A stretch of 64,000 bases of DNA from an uncultured Anaeromyxobacter sp. (GTDB lineage: Bacteria > Myxococcota > Myxococcia > Myxococcales > Anaeromyxobacteraceae). Shown here in pieces: positions 53,716 through 61,828 of this stretch. The DNA lies in contig CAIOAK010000205.1 of NCBI GenBank assembly GCA_903855945.1, positions 16,421-80,420 of the forward strand. The letters are read 5' to 3'. The notes under the pieces are model-generated. The model was given only the letters and a program-made list of their open reading frames with translations. It did no database searches and had not been told where the DNA came from. Position numbers and translations under genes: made by a program. Each line of letters starts with the position of its first letter. Within the stretch, counting starts at the first letter, position 1.

Positions 53716-54141
53716 ATGTCCAGCACCGCACGCCGTTCCGACGCCGAGCGAATCGACGCCTTCCTGGCCTCCAGTTCCTTCGCCGTCGTCGGCGCGAGCA
53801 CCGATCGCTCCAAGTACGGAAACAAGGTCCTGCGCTGCTACCAGCAGAATGGCCGGAAGGTGTTCCCGGTCAATCCGAAGGCTCCGGAAGTGGAGGGGCT
53901 ACGGGCCTATCCGACGCTCGCGGCCCTGCCGGAGCCGGTGGCGGCCATCTCCGTCATCACGCCACCGGCTGCCACCGAACAGGTGGTGCGCGAGGCCCAC
54001 GCCGCCGGCGTGAAGCACGTCTGGATGCAGCCGGGAGCCGAGAGCGACGAGGCGATCCGGACTGCCGAGGCCCTGGGCATGAACGTCATCGCCGACGGGC
54101 CGTGCCTGCTCGTGGTGATGGGCTACCGGGAGCAGGACTGA
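53716..54141 (+). CDS. CoA-binding-domain protein (YccU-like)
   Basis: The 141-residue Rossmann protein has FAVVGASTDRSKYGNKVLRC for the CoA/nucleotide loop, VFPVNPKAPEVEGL, AISVITPPAATEQVV and HVWMQPGAESDEAI, with the conserved Cys in GPCLLV. YccU-type proteins bind CoA; a role in protein CoA/acyl regulation is unproven. ATG at 53716 is chosen for AAGGA 7 bases upstream. Confidence 0.87.
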   Translation: MSSTARRSDAERIDAFLASSSFAVVGASTDRSKYGNKVLRCYQQNGRKVFPVNPKAPEVEGLRAYPTLAALPEPVAAISVITPPAATEQVVREAHAAGVKHVWMQPGAESDEAIRTAEALGMNVIADGPCLLVVMGYREQD

Positions 54142-54148
54142 GCCCTGG

Positions 54149-54619
54149 CTACTTCCCGCCGGCGCGGGGGCCCTGGCCCTGGCCCTGGCCACGCCATGCC
54201 GGAACGCCCCTCGGGTCGCGGAGCACGAGAGTGGATCCGCCCTTGCTGATCGTCTCGGCGATGAGGACCGGCTTGTCGTTGAAGGTGGTCCTGGAGCCCT
54301 TCACCGTCACCTCGTCGCCCGTCGCGATCTTCAGCGTCTGACCGTCTACCCAGGAGGCAGGACCGAGGTGAACGGGGATCTGGCCGTCGGAGGTATTCAG
54401 GATCAGGTGGACGCCCGCGTGCCCGTTGCCCCGGGCGACGCGATTCTCCGCGACCACCGAACCCGACACGGTGACGACCGTCGCCGGGTCGTACATGCGA
54501 GCGGCGCCCATGCCCCGTCCGCCCGGAGGGCCACCGGCCGGCGGACCTCCCTGCGCCTGGGAGAGTGCGAGGGCGGGAACGGTGAGCAGCAGTGCGAGCA
54601 GGGCGGTCTTGAACGTCAT
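54149..54619 (-). CDS. Exported OB-fold-like protein
   Basis: The 156-residue protein has a signal peptide ending ALS and a Gly/Pro-rich stretch (GGPPAGGPPGGRGMG), then a single beta-barrel-like domain: VVTVSGSVVAENRV, VHLILNTSDGQIPVHLGPA, DEVTVKGSRTTFNDKPVLIA and LVLRDPRGVPAWRG. The pattern resembles periplasmic OB-fold (BOF-type) proteins. It ends in a Gly/Gln repeat. Convergent with the CoA-binding protein (7-base gap). Function is unknown. Confidence 0.65.
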   Translation of the reverse strand: MTFKTALLALLLTVPALALSQAQGGPPAGGPPGGRGMGAARMYDPATVVTVSGSVVAENRVARGNGHAGVHLILNTSDGQIPVHLGPASWVDGQTLKIATGDEVTVKGSRTTFNDKPVLIAETISKGGSTLVLRDPRGVPAWRGQGQGQGPRAGGK

Positions 54620-54697
54620 TCGTCGTCTCCGTGGCAGGGGAAAGGGTTGCAGTGGAAGAACCCGCGGACGACGACTTCGTTGCGATAATCGTCCTCC

Positions 54698-55660
54698 ATG
54701 GCAAAGCCCGCCCTCCTGCTCCTCGCCGCCCTGTGCCTGATGCCGAGCGTCCCCGCCCTCGGCTGGAGTGCACTCCCACCCTGGGGCGCGCTCCTGGCGG
54801 GTGTCGCATGGACGCTCCTCATCGGGAATCCCTGGGTAACCCGCACCCGGAAGCTGACGCCCACCTTCCTCGCGGCCTCCGTGGTCGGACTCGGAGCGGC
54901 GATGGACCTCCGGACGGTTGCCATCGTGGGGCTCCAGGGCTTCGGATACACGCTCGTCGGGATCGCCGGGACGCTGGCAGCGGGGGCCGTGCTCGTCCGC
55001 TGGCTGGCGGTCCGGCAAGCCACAGGGGTCCTCGTCGCAGTCGGGACGGCCATCTGCGGCGGAAGCGCGATCGCGGCGGCCGCGCCGGCCATCGGAGCCG
55101 ACGACGACGAGACCAGCGCTGCGCTGGGCATCGTATTCCTGCTCAATGCGACGGCCCTGCTCCTCTTCCCGCCGATCGGCCACCGCCTGGGACTGTCGCA
55201 GCACGCCTTCGGTCTCTGGGCGGCGCTCGCCATCCACGACACGTCGAGCGTGGTGGGCGCGGCTGCCTCCTACGGTACGGAGGCGCTCACCATCGCCACC
55301 ACCACCAAGCTCGCCCGGGCCCTCTGGATCGTGCCGCTGACCCTGGCCCTCGGCGCCTGGACGGTCCGGCGGAAGGATGCTCCGCGCGGCCCGGTTCGCG
55401 CGAAGCGCCCCTGGTTCATCCTCGGATTCCTCGCGACCGCGGCCGCGGTCAGCTTCCTGCCGGCGCTCCAGCCCGCCGGTCGTCTGGTCGCGGCGGCCGC
55501 CCAACGGATGCTCGTACTCACCCTGTTCCTTCTCGGGCTCGGGCTCTCCCGGGAGGCGATCGCCCGTGTCGGGGCGCGCCCCTTCGTCCTGGGGCTCCTG
55601 CTCTGGTTTCTCGCGGCGGGAGCGACGCTCGGCTCGATCCTCGTCGGATGGATCCGCTGA
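54698..55660 (+). CDS. YeiH-family (UPF0324) putative sulfate exporter
   Basis: The 320-residue membrane protein has nine or ten helices. LTPTFLAASVVGLGAAMDL, ATGVLVAVGTAICGGSAIAA, HAFGLWAALAIHDTSSVVGA and TTTKLARALWIVPL are the hallmarks of the YeiH family, proposed to export sulfate or sulfonate-derived anions. In this island it could remove sulfate or sulfite formed by sulfur oxidation (inference). Confidence 0.87.
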   Translation: MAKPALLLLAALCLMPSVPALGWSALPPWGALLAGVAWTLLIGNPWVTRTRKLTPTFLAASVVGLGAAMDLRTVAIVGLQGFGYTLVGIAGTLAAGAVLVRWLAVRQATGVLVAVGTAICGGSAIAAAAPAIGADDDETSAALGIVFLLNATALLLFPPIGHRLGLSQHAFGLWAALAIHDTSSVVGAAASYGTEALTIATTTKLARALWIVPLTLALGAWTVRRKDAPRGPVRAKRPWFILGFLATAAAVSFLPALQPAGRLVAAAAQRMLVLTLFLLGLGLSREAIARVGARPFVLGLLLWFLAAGATLGSILVGWIR

Positions 55661-55669
55661 AGGGATCGG

Positions 55670-56317
55670 TCACATCCCCGCGAAGAGCATCCCCTGCGAG
55701 AGGATCACGCCACCGAAGGCGATGAGGAGGCTCCCCGACACCCAGCGCACCGCGACCGGGTGGGCGGAGACCATCCGGACCCGCTGCCGCAGCGCCTGAG
55801 AGCCGTAGCCGACCGCGAGCATCGGCACCGCGAAGCCCGCCGAGTACACTAGTAGTAAACCAACACCGGTGGCGAGGGACCCCTTCGAGGCCACCAGCGC
55901 GAGCACGGAGGAGAGCATCGGGCCGACGCAGGGGATCCAGACGAGCCCCAGCCCGAGTCCGAGGAGCAGCCCGGACCATCGCCCCCTGCCTCCCGCCTGG
56001 ATGCGGTTCACCCAGGTGATCCGCTTGAAGGGATTCACGTCGACGAGCAGGAGGAGCCCGAAGGCGATCACCATCACGCCGACGACCTTCTCGAGCGCCG
56101 GGAGGACCGGGCCGATCACGCTCCCGAAGAGGCTCGTCACGACGCCCATGAGGACGAAGCTCGTGGCGATCCCGGCGACGATGAGCGCCGGTCGGGCGCG
56201 GTGATCCTCGGCGGTGCCGGTGAGGATGAGCGGCAGGACCGGTAGCACGCAGGGGCTCGCGACGCTCACGAGCCCAGCGCCGAAGGTGAGCGCGATGGAG
56301 GGGAGGCCGGCTTCCAT
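55670..56317 (-). CDS. ccdA: CcdA/DsbD-type thiol-reductant membrane transporter
   Basis: The 215-residue protein has six helices and the paired motifs SVASPCVLPVLPLIL (helix 1) and WIPCVGPMLSSVLAL (helix 4). The two Cys carry electrons from cytoplasmic thioredoxin to periplasmic thiol proteins. It lies 3 bases downstream of a thioredoxin-like exported protein, its likely periplasmic partner. A weak copy of the dispersed palindrome (55845-55859) creates a TTA CTA CTA run of rare codons near the C-terminus. Confidence 0.9.
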   Translation of the reverse strand: MEAGLPSIALTFGAGLVSVASPCVLPVLPLILTGTAEDHRARPALIVAGIATSFVLMGVVTSLFGSVIGPVLPALEKVVGVMVIAFGLLLLVDVNPFKRITWVNRIQAGGRGRWSGLLLGLGLGLVWIPCVGPMLSSVLALVASKGSLATGVGLLLVYSAGFAVPMLAVGYGSQALRQRVRMVSAHPVAVRWVSGSLLIAFGGVILSQGMLFAGM

Positions 56318-56320
56318 GGG

Positions 56321-56677
56321 TCAGTTCGAGAAGAGCTGGCGAACCTGGGCGGCCGACTGGATCCCCGGCGTGGCGCGCCGGATCTCCTTGCCGGAGGCGT
56401 CGGTCACGAGGAGGGTCGGGAGCGCCCGGATCCCGTACTGCTGGAACTTCGCGATGTCGGCCGGGATGGTGGTCTGGTAGTAGACGACCTCGGCCTTGCC
56501 CTTCAGCTCGGGGGCCATCTCCTGGAGGATCCGATCCTGGATCTGGCAGGGCTGGCCGTTCGGATTCATGAAGAAGACGATCCGGGGGAGGGAGGGCGTC
56601 CCAGCCGACGCGAGCGCGACGGGGGCTGCGAGGGCGAGGAGGAGGAGCGGGAGGCGGAACGACCGGGTGGATGGCAT
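56321..56677 (-). CDS. Exported thioredoxin-fold protein with a single active-site Cys
   Basis: The 118-residue protein has a signal peptide (SFRLPLLLLALAAPVALAS) and a thioredoxin domain. At the usual CxxC the sequence is FMNPNGQPCQIQDRI, so only the second Cys is present; the cis-Pro region is YGIRALPTLLV. A monothiol cannot form the usual active-site disulfide, which suggests isomerase/scaffold or relay use with CcdA, encoded 3 bases downstream. Confidence 0.8.
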   Translation of the reverse strand: MPSTRSFRLPLLLLALAAPVALASAGTPSLPRIVFFMNPNGQPCQIQDRILQEMAPELKGKAEVVYYQTTIPADIAKFQQYGIRALPTLLVTDASGKEIRRATPGIQSAAQVRQLFSN

Positions 56678-56734
56678 GGCCGTGAGAGCCCCGTTCCCCG
56701 GGATCGGGTTCGCGAATTCGCGAACCCGCCCGGA

Positions 56735-57466
56735 TCACGGGTCCCGCGGCGACGTCACCGGCTGCTTCGTGAGCCGCTTGTAGTAGAAGCCGGCCCCGTG
56801 CAGGGTCGCCACGGGGTTGTGACCGGTGACCCGATCCTTCGCGACCAGCGTCGTGGTCGGCGCGTCGGCGTGCTTCGTGAAGAGCATGTCGTGCCCCACG
56901 CAGAGCCCCATGATGACGTTCATGTCGGTGCCGACGCGGTTCAGGATCCGGGCCTGCGCGATCGGGTTGCAGAGCGGCTCGAAGGTGCCCGGCCGGACCT
57001 TGAATTCCTCGGCGATGCCCAGTTCCGCCTTGTCCACCGAGCCCACCTTGCAGCAGACCGAGACCGGCTCGAGCCCCTGGGCCTCCAGGATGGCGGCCAG
57101 GCGGGACGATTCCTCGAGCAGGCCGATGCAGGTGGCGATCCCCACGCGCTTCCAGCCCATGCGCTTCGCGAGTGCGACCGTGTCCTCGACCCGGGTCCAC
57201 CGCGCGTGAACGAACCCGCCAGGCTGCTGCTCGTAGCAGAGCCCCTCCACCTCGGCGGCGACGCGGGCGAGCTTCCCGTCCGCCCCCGCTGGTCCGTACT
57301 CCGCGAGCGCATCGCCGGCGACGTCGCCGTGGTGCGAGGTGGGGCAGTTCCCCGGTCGGGGCGGGGCGGCGGCCGGATCGGCGCTCCAGCAGGCCGTGGC
57401 GCCCTTCTTCGCGAAGACGGCGCTGCACGCGGCACAGGCGGGGTCGGTCGAGGGGTCGGGGGTCAT
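56735..57466 (-). CDS. DUF1847 metal-binding-type protein (second copy)
   Basis: The 243-residue paralogue of the protein at 52947 shares GIATCIGLLEESSRLAAILEA, PVSVCCKVGSVDKAELGI, PLCNPIAQARILNRVGTD and LCVGHDMLFTKHADAPTTTL. Its N-terminal Cys cluster (ACAACSAVFAKKGATACW, NCPTSHHG) differs from that of the first copy. It is coupled to the NifX-like gene (ATGA overlap) and followed by the thioredoxin and CcdA genes, so it probably belongs to a redox-maturation operon. Confidence 0.85.
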   Translation of the reverse strand: MTPDPSTDPACAACSAVFAKKGATACWSADPAAAPPRPGNCPTSHHGDVAGDALAEYGPAGADGKLARVAAEVEGLCYEQQPGGFVHARWTRVEDTVALAKRMGWKRVGIATCIGLLEESSRLAAILEAQGLEPVSVCCKVGSVDKAELGIAEEFKVRPGTFEPLCNPIAQARILNRVGTDMNVIMGLCVGHDMLFTKHADAPTTTLVAKDRVTGHNPVATLHGAGFYYKRLTKQPVTSPRDP

Positions 57467-57960
57467 GAGGTCTCCTTCGTCAGGTGACCCGCGCGCACGT
57501 GCGGGCTGGACGGGTCGGCAGGATGCGGTCGTCGCAACTGCACCATCGGCTCCTCCGGAGCGCCGCCACCTTCCGCGTGCCCGCGATGGGCGTGCGGTCG
57601 GCCGCCGGCGGAGCAGCCAGGGATGCGAGCTGCCGCATCGGGACTCCAGGGTGGTAACTCGCCACGCTCGTGCATCTGAATCACGGAGCGGACCGGAACG
57701 CCAGCCGGGCCATCCCATGCCCGGATCCGGAGTTCCTCCAGGTGGCGGTGCGCCTTCGCTCCCATGCAGGCAACGATGACGTCCCTGGCCCCGGCCGCGG
57801 AGATGGCGGCGGCGACGGACCCTCCGCTCAGCGTGACGTTGCGCTGAAACTCGAAGTGGGTGCCGTCCTGGTAGATGAGCAGCCACTTCGCCTTGCCGAA
57901 GGTCCGGGCGAGAGGCGCGTCGAGGGACTTCCTGGAAACCATCATGGTCGTCTTGCGCAT
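57463..57960 (-). CDS. NifX/NafY-type dinitrogenase cofactor-binding-like protein
   Basis: The 165-residue protein has a domain with LARTFGKAKWLLIYQDGTHFE, SVAAAISAAGARDVIVACMGAKAHRHLE and GIRAWDGPAGVPVRSVI-like text (RIRAWDGPAGVPVRSVIQMH), the pattern of the NifX/NifB-C-terminal family that binds iron-sulfur/molybdenum cofactor precursors. A His-rich, disordered tail (PHAHRGHAEGGG) may bind metal. Starts at 57960 (ATG) or 57942 are possible. No nif gene is near, so a role in another metallocluster is likely. Confidence 0.72.
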   Translation of the reverse strand: MRKTTMMVSRKSLDAPLARTFGKAKWLLIYQDGTHFEFQRNVTLSGGSVAAAISAAGARDVIVACMGAKAHRHLEELRIRAWDGPAGVPVRSVIQMHERGELPPWSPDAAARIPGCSAGGRPHAHRGHAEGGGAPEEPMVQLRRPHPADPSSPHVRAGHLTKETS

Positions 57961-58128
57961 CGTCCCGGTGGGAGCCCGTGCGGGGTGTTCCGGTTCACGG
58001 AGTGCGACCCTGAGGAGGGGAGTGACGACGCGGCGCGTCATCCGGCTGGGGATTCCCGCTCGCCTTCGATCGCGAAATTCCTGAACCCTTCGGGGGAAGC
58101 GTGACTCCTACCCGGAGGAGAGTGACCC

Positions 58129-59583
58129 ATGGCTCGAGTGGTCGTGCTCGGAGCAGGAATCGCCGGCCATACGGCCGCGATGGTGCTGCGGCGGAAGCTT
58201 CCACGCGACCACGAGGTGGTGGTCGTGTCGCCGAAGCCCACCTACAACTGGATCCCCTCCAACATCTGGGTGGGCGTCGGCCGGATGAAGGCGGAGGATG
58301 TCGTGTTCGAGCTCGCCCCCGTCTACCGGGATCTCGGCATCACCTTCCACCAGGCCAAGGCGACCGAGCTCTGGCCGGAGGGAGGGGCGCTCGAGGCGAA
58401 ACCCCATGTGGTCGCGGAGTCCACCGGCGCGGACGCCGGCCCGACGCTGCGGATCCCGTTCGACTACCTCGTCAACGCTACCGGCCCCCGCCTCAACTTC
58501 GGCGCCACGCCAGGGCTCGGCCCCGAGGCGAACACGGTCTCGGTCTGCACGAACGACCACGCGACCCACGCGGCCGCGGCGCTCCAGGCGGCCATCGCCC
58601 GGATGCGCACGGGCGAGCGGCTGACGCTGGTGATCGGCGTCGGGCACGGGCTCTGCACCTGCGAGGGGGCAGCGTTCGAATACGTGTTCAACGTGGACTT
58701 CGCCCTGCGCGAGGCGGGCGTGCGCGAGAAGGCCCGCCTCGTCTTCCTCACCAACGAAGCCGAGCTCGGAGACTTCGGGGTCGGTGGGACGCACATGCTC
58801 CGCGGCGGCTACCGGGTCCACAGCAAGACCTTCGCCGAATCGCTCTACGCCGAGCGCGGGATCGAGTGGATCACCGGCGCCCACGTCCAGAAGGTGGAGC
58901 CGGGGGTGGTCCACTTCGAGACCCTCGACGGGGAAGACCACGTCCTGCCGTTCGACTTCGCCATGCTCCTCCCGCCCTTCGCCGGGCAGCCCATCAAGGC
59001 CCACGGACGCGACGGCACGGACATCACGGCCGACCTCTTCGCGCCGAGCGGGTTCATGAAGGTGGACGCCGACTACACGCCGAAGGCGTTCGAGGACTGG
59101 CGGGCGTCCGACTGGCCGAAGACCTACCAGACTCCCCGGTTCCCGCGGATCTTCGCGGTGGGCATCGCGTTCGCCCCGCCGCACCCCATCTCGAAACCGA
59201 GGAAGAGCAAGAAGGGGACCCCCATCACGCCGTCGCCCCCCCGCACCGGAATGCCCTCCGCGGTGATGGCGCACTCCGTGGCCGAGTCCCTCTACGGGAT
59301 GATCGCCCTCGACCTCCCGGGCCCCACCCGCACCGCATCCCTGGCCGAGATCGGCGCATCCTGCGTGGCGTCGGCCGGCGCGAGCTGGCTCCGCGGGACC
59401 GCGGCCTCCATGACCATGTTCCCGGTGGTCCCGGACTACGAGAAGTACCCGGAATTCGGGCGCGATCTGCATTTCACTTTTGGTGAAATCGGATCCGCGG
59501 GTCACTGGATCAAGAAGATCCTGCACCACATGTTCCTCTGGAAGGCGAAGGGCCGCCCCGGCTGGTGGCTCATCCCGGAGTAG
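58129..59583 (+). CDS. Sulfide:quinone oxidoreductase-like flavoprotein
   Basis: The 484-residue FAD protein has VVVLGAGIAGHTAAMVLRRKL for FAD binding, YNWIPSNIWVGVGRM, DYLVNATGPRLNFG, a second dinucleotide region with GVGHGLCTCEGAAFEYVFNV, and LLPPFAGQPIKAHG. The Cys pair in LCTCEGA lies where SQR/flavocytochrome c dehydrogenases place a redox or FAD-linking Cys. It probably oxidises sulfide or a related sulfur compound and reduces quinone at the membrane. A rare-codon copy of the dispersed palindrome lies near the C-terminus. ATG follows GGAGGAGAGTG. Confidence 0.82.
   Translation: MARVVVLGAGIAGHTAAMVLRRKLPRDHEVVVVSPKPTYNWIPSNIWVGVGRMKAEDVVFELAPVYRDLGITFHQAKATELWPEGGALEAKPHVVAESTGADAGPTLRIPFDYLVNATGPRLNFGATPGLGPEANTVSVCTNDHATHAAAALQAAIARMRTGERLTLVIGVGHGLCTCEGAAFEYVFNVDFALREAGVREKARLVFLTNEAELGDFGVGGTHMLRGGYRVHSKTFAESLYAERGIEWITGAHVQKVEPGVVHFETLDGEDHVLPFDFAMLLPPFAGQPIKAHGRDGTDITADLFAPSGFMKVDADYTPKAFEDWRASDWPKTYQTPRFPRIFAVGIAFAPPHPISKPRKSKKGTPITPSPPRTGMPSAVMAHSVAESLYGMIALDLPGPTRTASLAEIGASCVASAGASWLRGTAASMTMFPVVPDYEKYPEFGRDLHFTFGEIGSAGHWIKKILHHMFLWKAKGRPGWWLIPE
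59473..59487. repeat. Dispersed palindrome, copy E (in SQR-like gene)
   Basis: TTCACTTTTGGTGAA differs by one base from the consensus and extends to ATTTCAC-N5-GTGAAAT. It yields ACT TTT GGT GAA codons in HFTFGEI, against the gene's codon bias. Confidence 0.5.
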
Positions 59584-59591
59584 CCCGACCC

Positions 59592-59792
59592 ATGTCCAAG
59601 CCCTACGACCGCGAGTACTACATCCCCACGCCGACCGCGACGACGCGGTTCTTCCGGACGTTCCTGCCCTGGCAGGTCATCCGATTCGCGTGGATCAATC
59701 TGAAGATGGTGCGGATGATCTCCATCGGCCACCACGGGCGCGCACCGCTCCGCCCCATCGTCTGGCCGGAGGAGGGGAAGGGCCGGAAGTAG
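59592..59792 (+). CDS. Small basic protein after the SQR-like gene
   Basis: The 66-residue protein (begins MSKPYDREYYIPTPTATTRF, then LPWQVIRFAWINLKMVRMIS) is amphipathic and basic with a possible interfacial helix. It starts 8 bases after the SQR-like stop and is likely co-translated. No family is recognised; a membrane-association partner of the flavoprotein is a guess. Confidence 0.6.
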   Translation: MSKPYDREYYIPTPTATTRFFRTFLPWQVIRFAWINLKMVRMISIGHHGRAPLRPIVWPEEGKGRK

Positions 59793-59804
59793 CGCGCGGG
59801 CGCC

Positions 59805-59886
59805 CCGAAGGGAGGGGTTCCGCCCCCGTTGGGGGCGACACCCGAGAAGCGCGAACCCTTCGGCCCCGGATTTGCTCCAATGGAGC
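59805..59886 (+). other. Structured intergenic region
   Basis: Outer arms CCGAAGGG (59805-59812) and CCCTTCGG (59856-59863) enclose a strong hairpin GCCCCC-GTT-GGGGGC (59822-59836). Just after is a palindrome GCTCCA-A-TGGAGC (59874-59886) directly before the next gene's ribosome-binding site. It could be a terminator/attenuator plus operator, or a small RNA; no U-run follows. Confidence 0.45.
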
Positions 59887-59902
59887 AGGAGGCATCACCC
59901 AC

Positions 59903-60097
59903 ATGACGAACGAAGGAACCGCTGACCGCGCCATCCGGATCATCCTCGGACTCGCCGTACTCTCCCTCGCCTTCATCGGGCCGAAGACCGCCTGGGGCTG
60001 GGTGGGCGTGGTGCCGCTGGCGACCGGGTTCGTGGGCTTCTGCCCGCTCTACAAGATCCTGGGCGTGAACACCTGCGGCGTCCCGGCGAAGAAGTAG
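59903..60097 (+). CDS. DUF2892/YgaP-like inner-membrane protein
   Basis: The 64-residue protein has two hydrophobic helices and the family pattern NEGTADRAIRIILGLAVLSLAF...GVVPLATGFVGFCPLYKILGVNTC. The two Cys (FCPLY and NTC) are typical. In YgaP the domain is fused to rhodanese; stand-alone forms are common near sulfur and metal genes. AGGAGG lies 11 bases before the ATG. Confidence 0.88.
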   Translation: MTNEGTADRAIRIILGLAVLSLAFIGPKTAWGWVGVVPLATGFVGFCPLYKILGVNTCGVPAKK

Positions 60098-60106
60098 GCC
60101 GGCGCC

Positions 60107-61423
<1,317 letters not shown>

Positions 61424-61438
61424 GGTCCGAATCTACAC

Positions 61439-61750
61439 TCAGCGCGTGGCCGGCGCCGAGGAGTCGTCGCGCGGGGCGCGTGCCGGCTTGCAGGCCACCG
61501 GCATGGAGGCGTCGGGCGTGAAGCAGGTGCCGGTCTCGGTGCGCTCCTTGTGCTGGAAGGTGCAGGCGGCGCCGGCCGACTTGCCCGAGCAGGCGGCGAC
61601 GGCCTCGGGTGGAGGCGTCCGGGGACCGCCAGAGCGGGCGGGGCCGCTCGGGCCCTGTGCGCCGGTGCCGGAGTTCGACGTGGACTGCTGGGCGAAGGCG
61701 AAGGACGAGAGGGCGAGGACGACGAGCAGGGAACCGAGAATGGTCTTCAT
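61439..61750 (-). CDS. Small exported Cys-rich protein between kinase and regulator
   Basis: The 103-residue protein has a signal peptide (MKTILGSLLVVLALSSFAFA) and a Gly/Pro/Ser linker followed by a compact four-Cys module: AVAACSGKSAGAACTFQHK and GTCFTPDASMPVACKP. The pattern suggests two disulfides or metal binding. GAGGTTCAC precedes the ATG. Its place between histidine kinase and regulator suggests a periplasmic signalling accessory; no family is recognised. Confidence 0.7.
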   Translation of the reverse strand: MKTILGSLLVVLALSSFAFAQQSTSNSGTGAQGPSGPARSGGPRTPPPEAVAACSGKSAGAACTFQHKERTETGTCFTPDASMPVACKPARAPRDDSSAPATR

Positions 61751-61828
61751 GTGAACCTCGTGAGGGTTGGACTTCCCGACCTGCTTCCCTTGCACGCCCC
61801 GTGCCGGATTCACGGAGGGTGACGCAGA

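Noticed and set aside
57463..57960. Nitrogen-fixation gene cluster
   Set aside because: Only a NifX-like protein is present; no nifHDK, nifE, nifN or nifB lies in the window.
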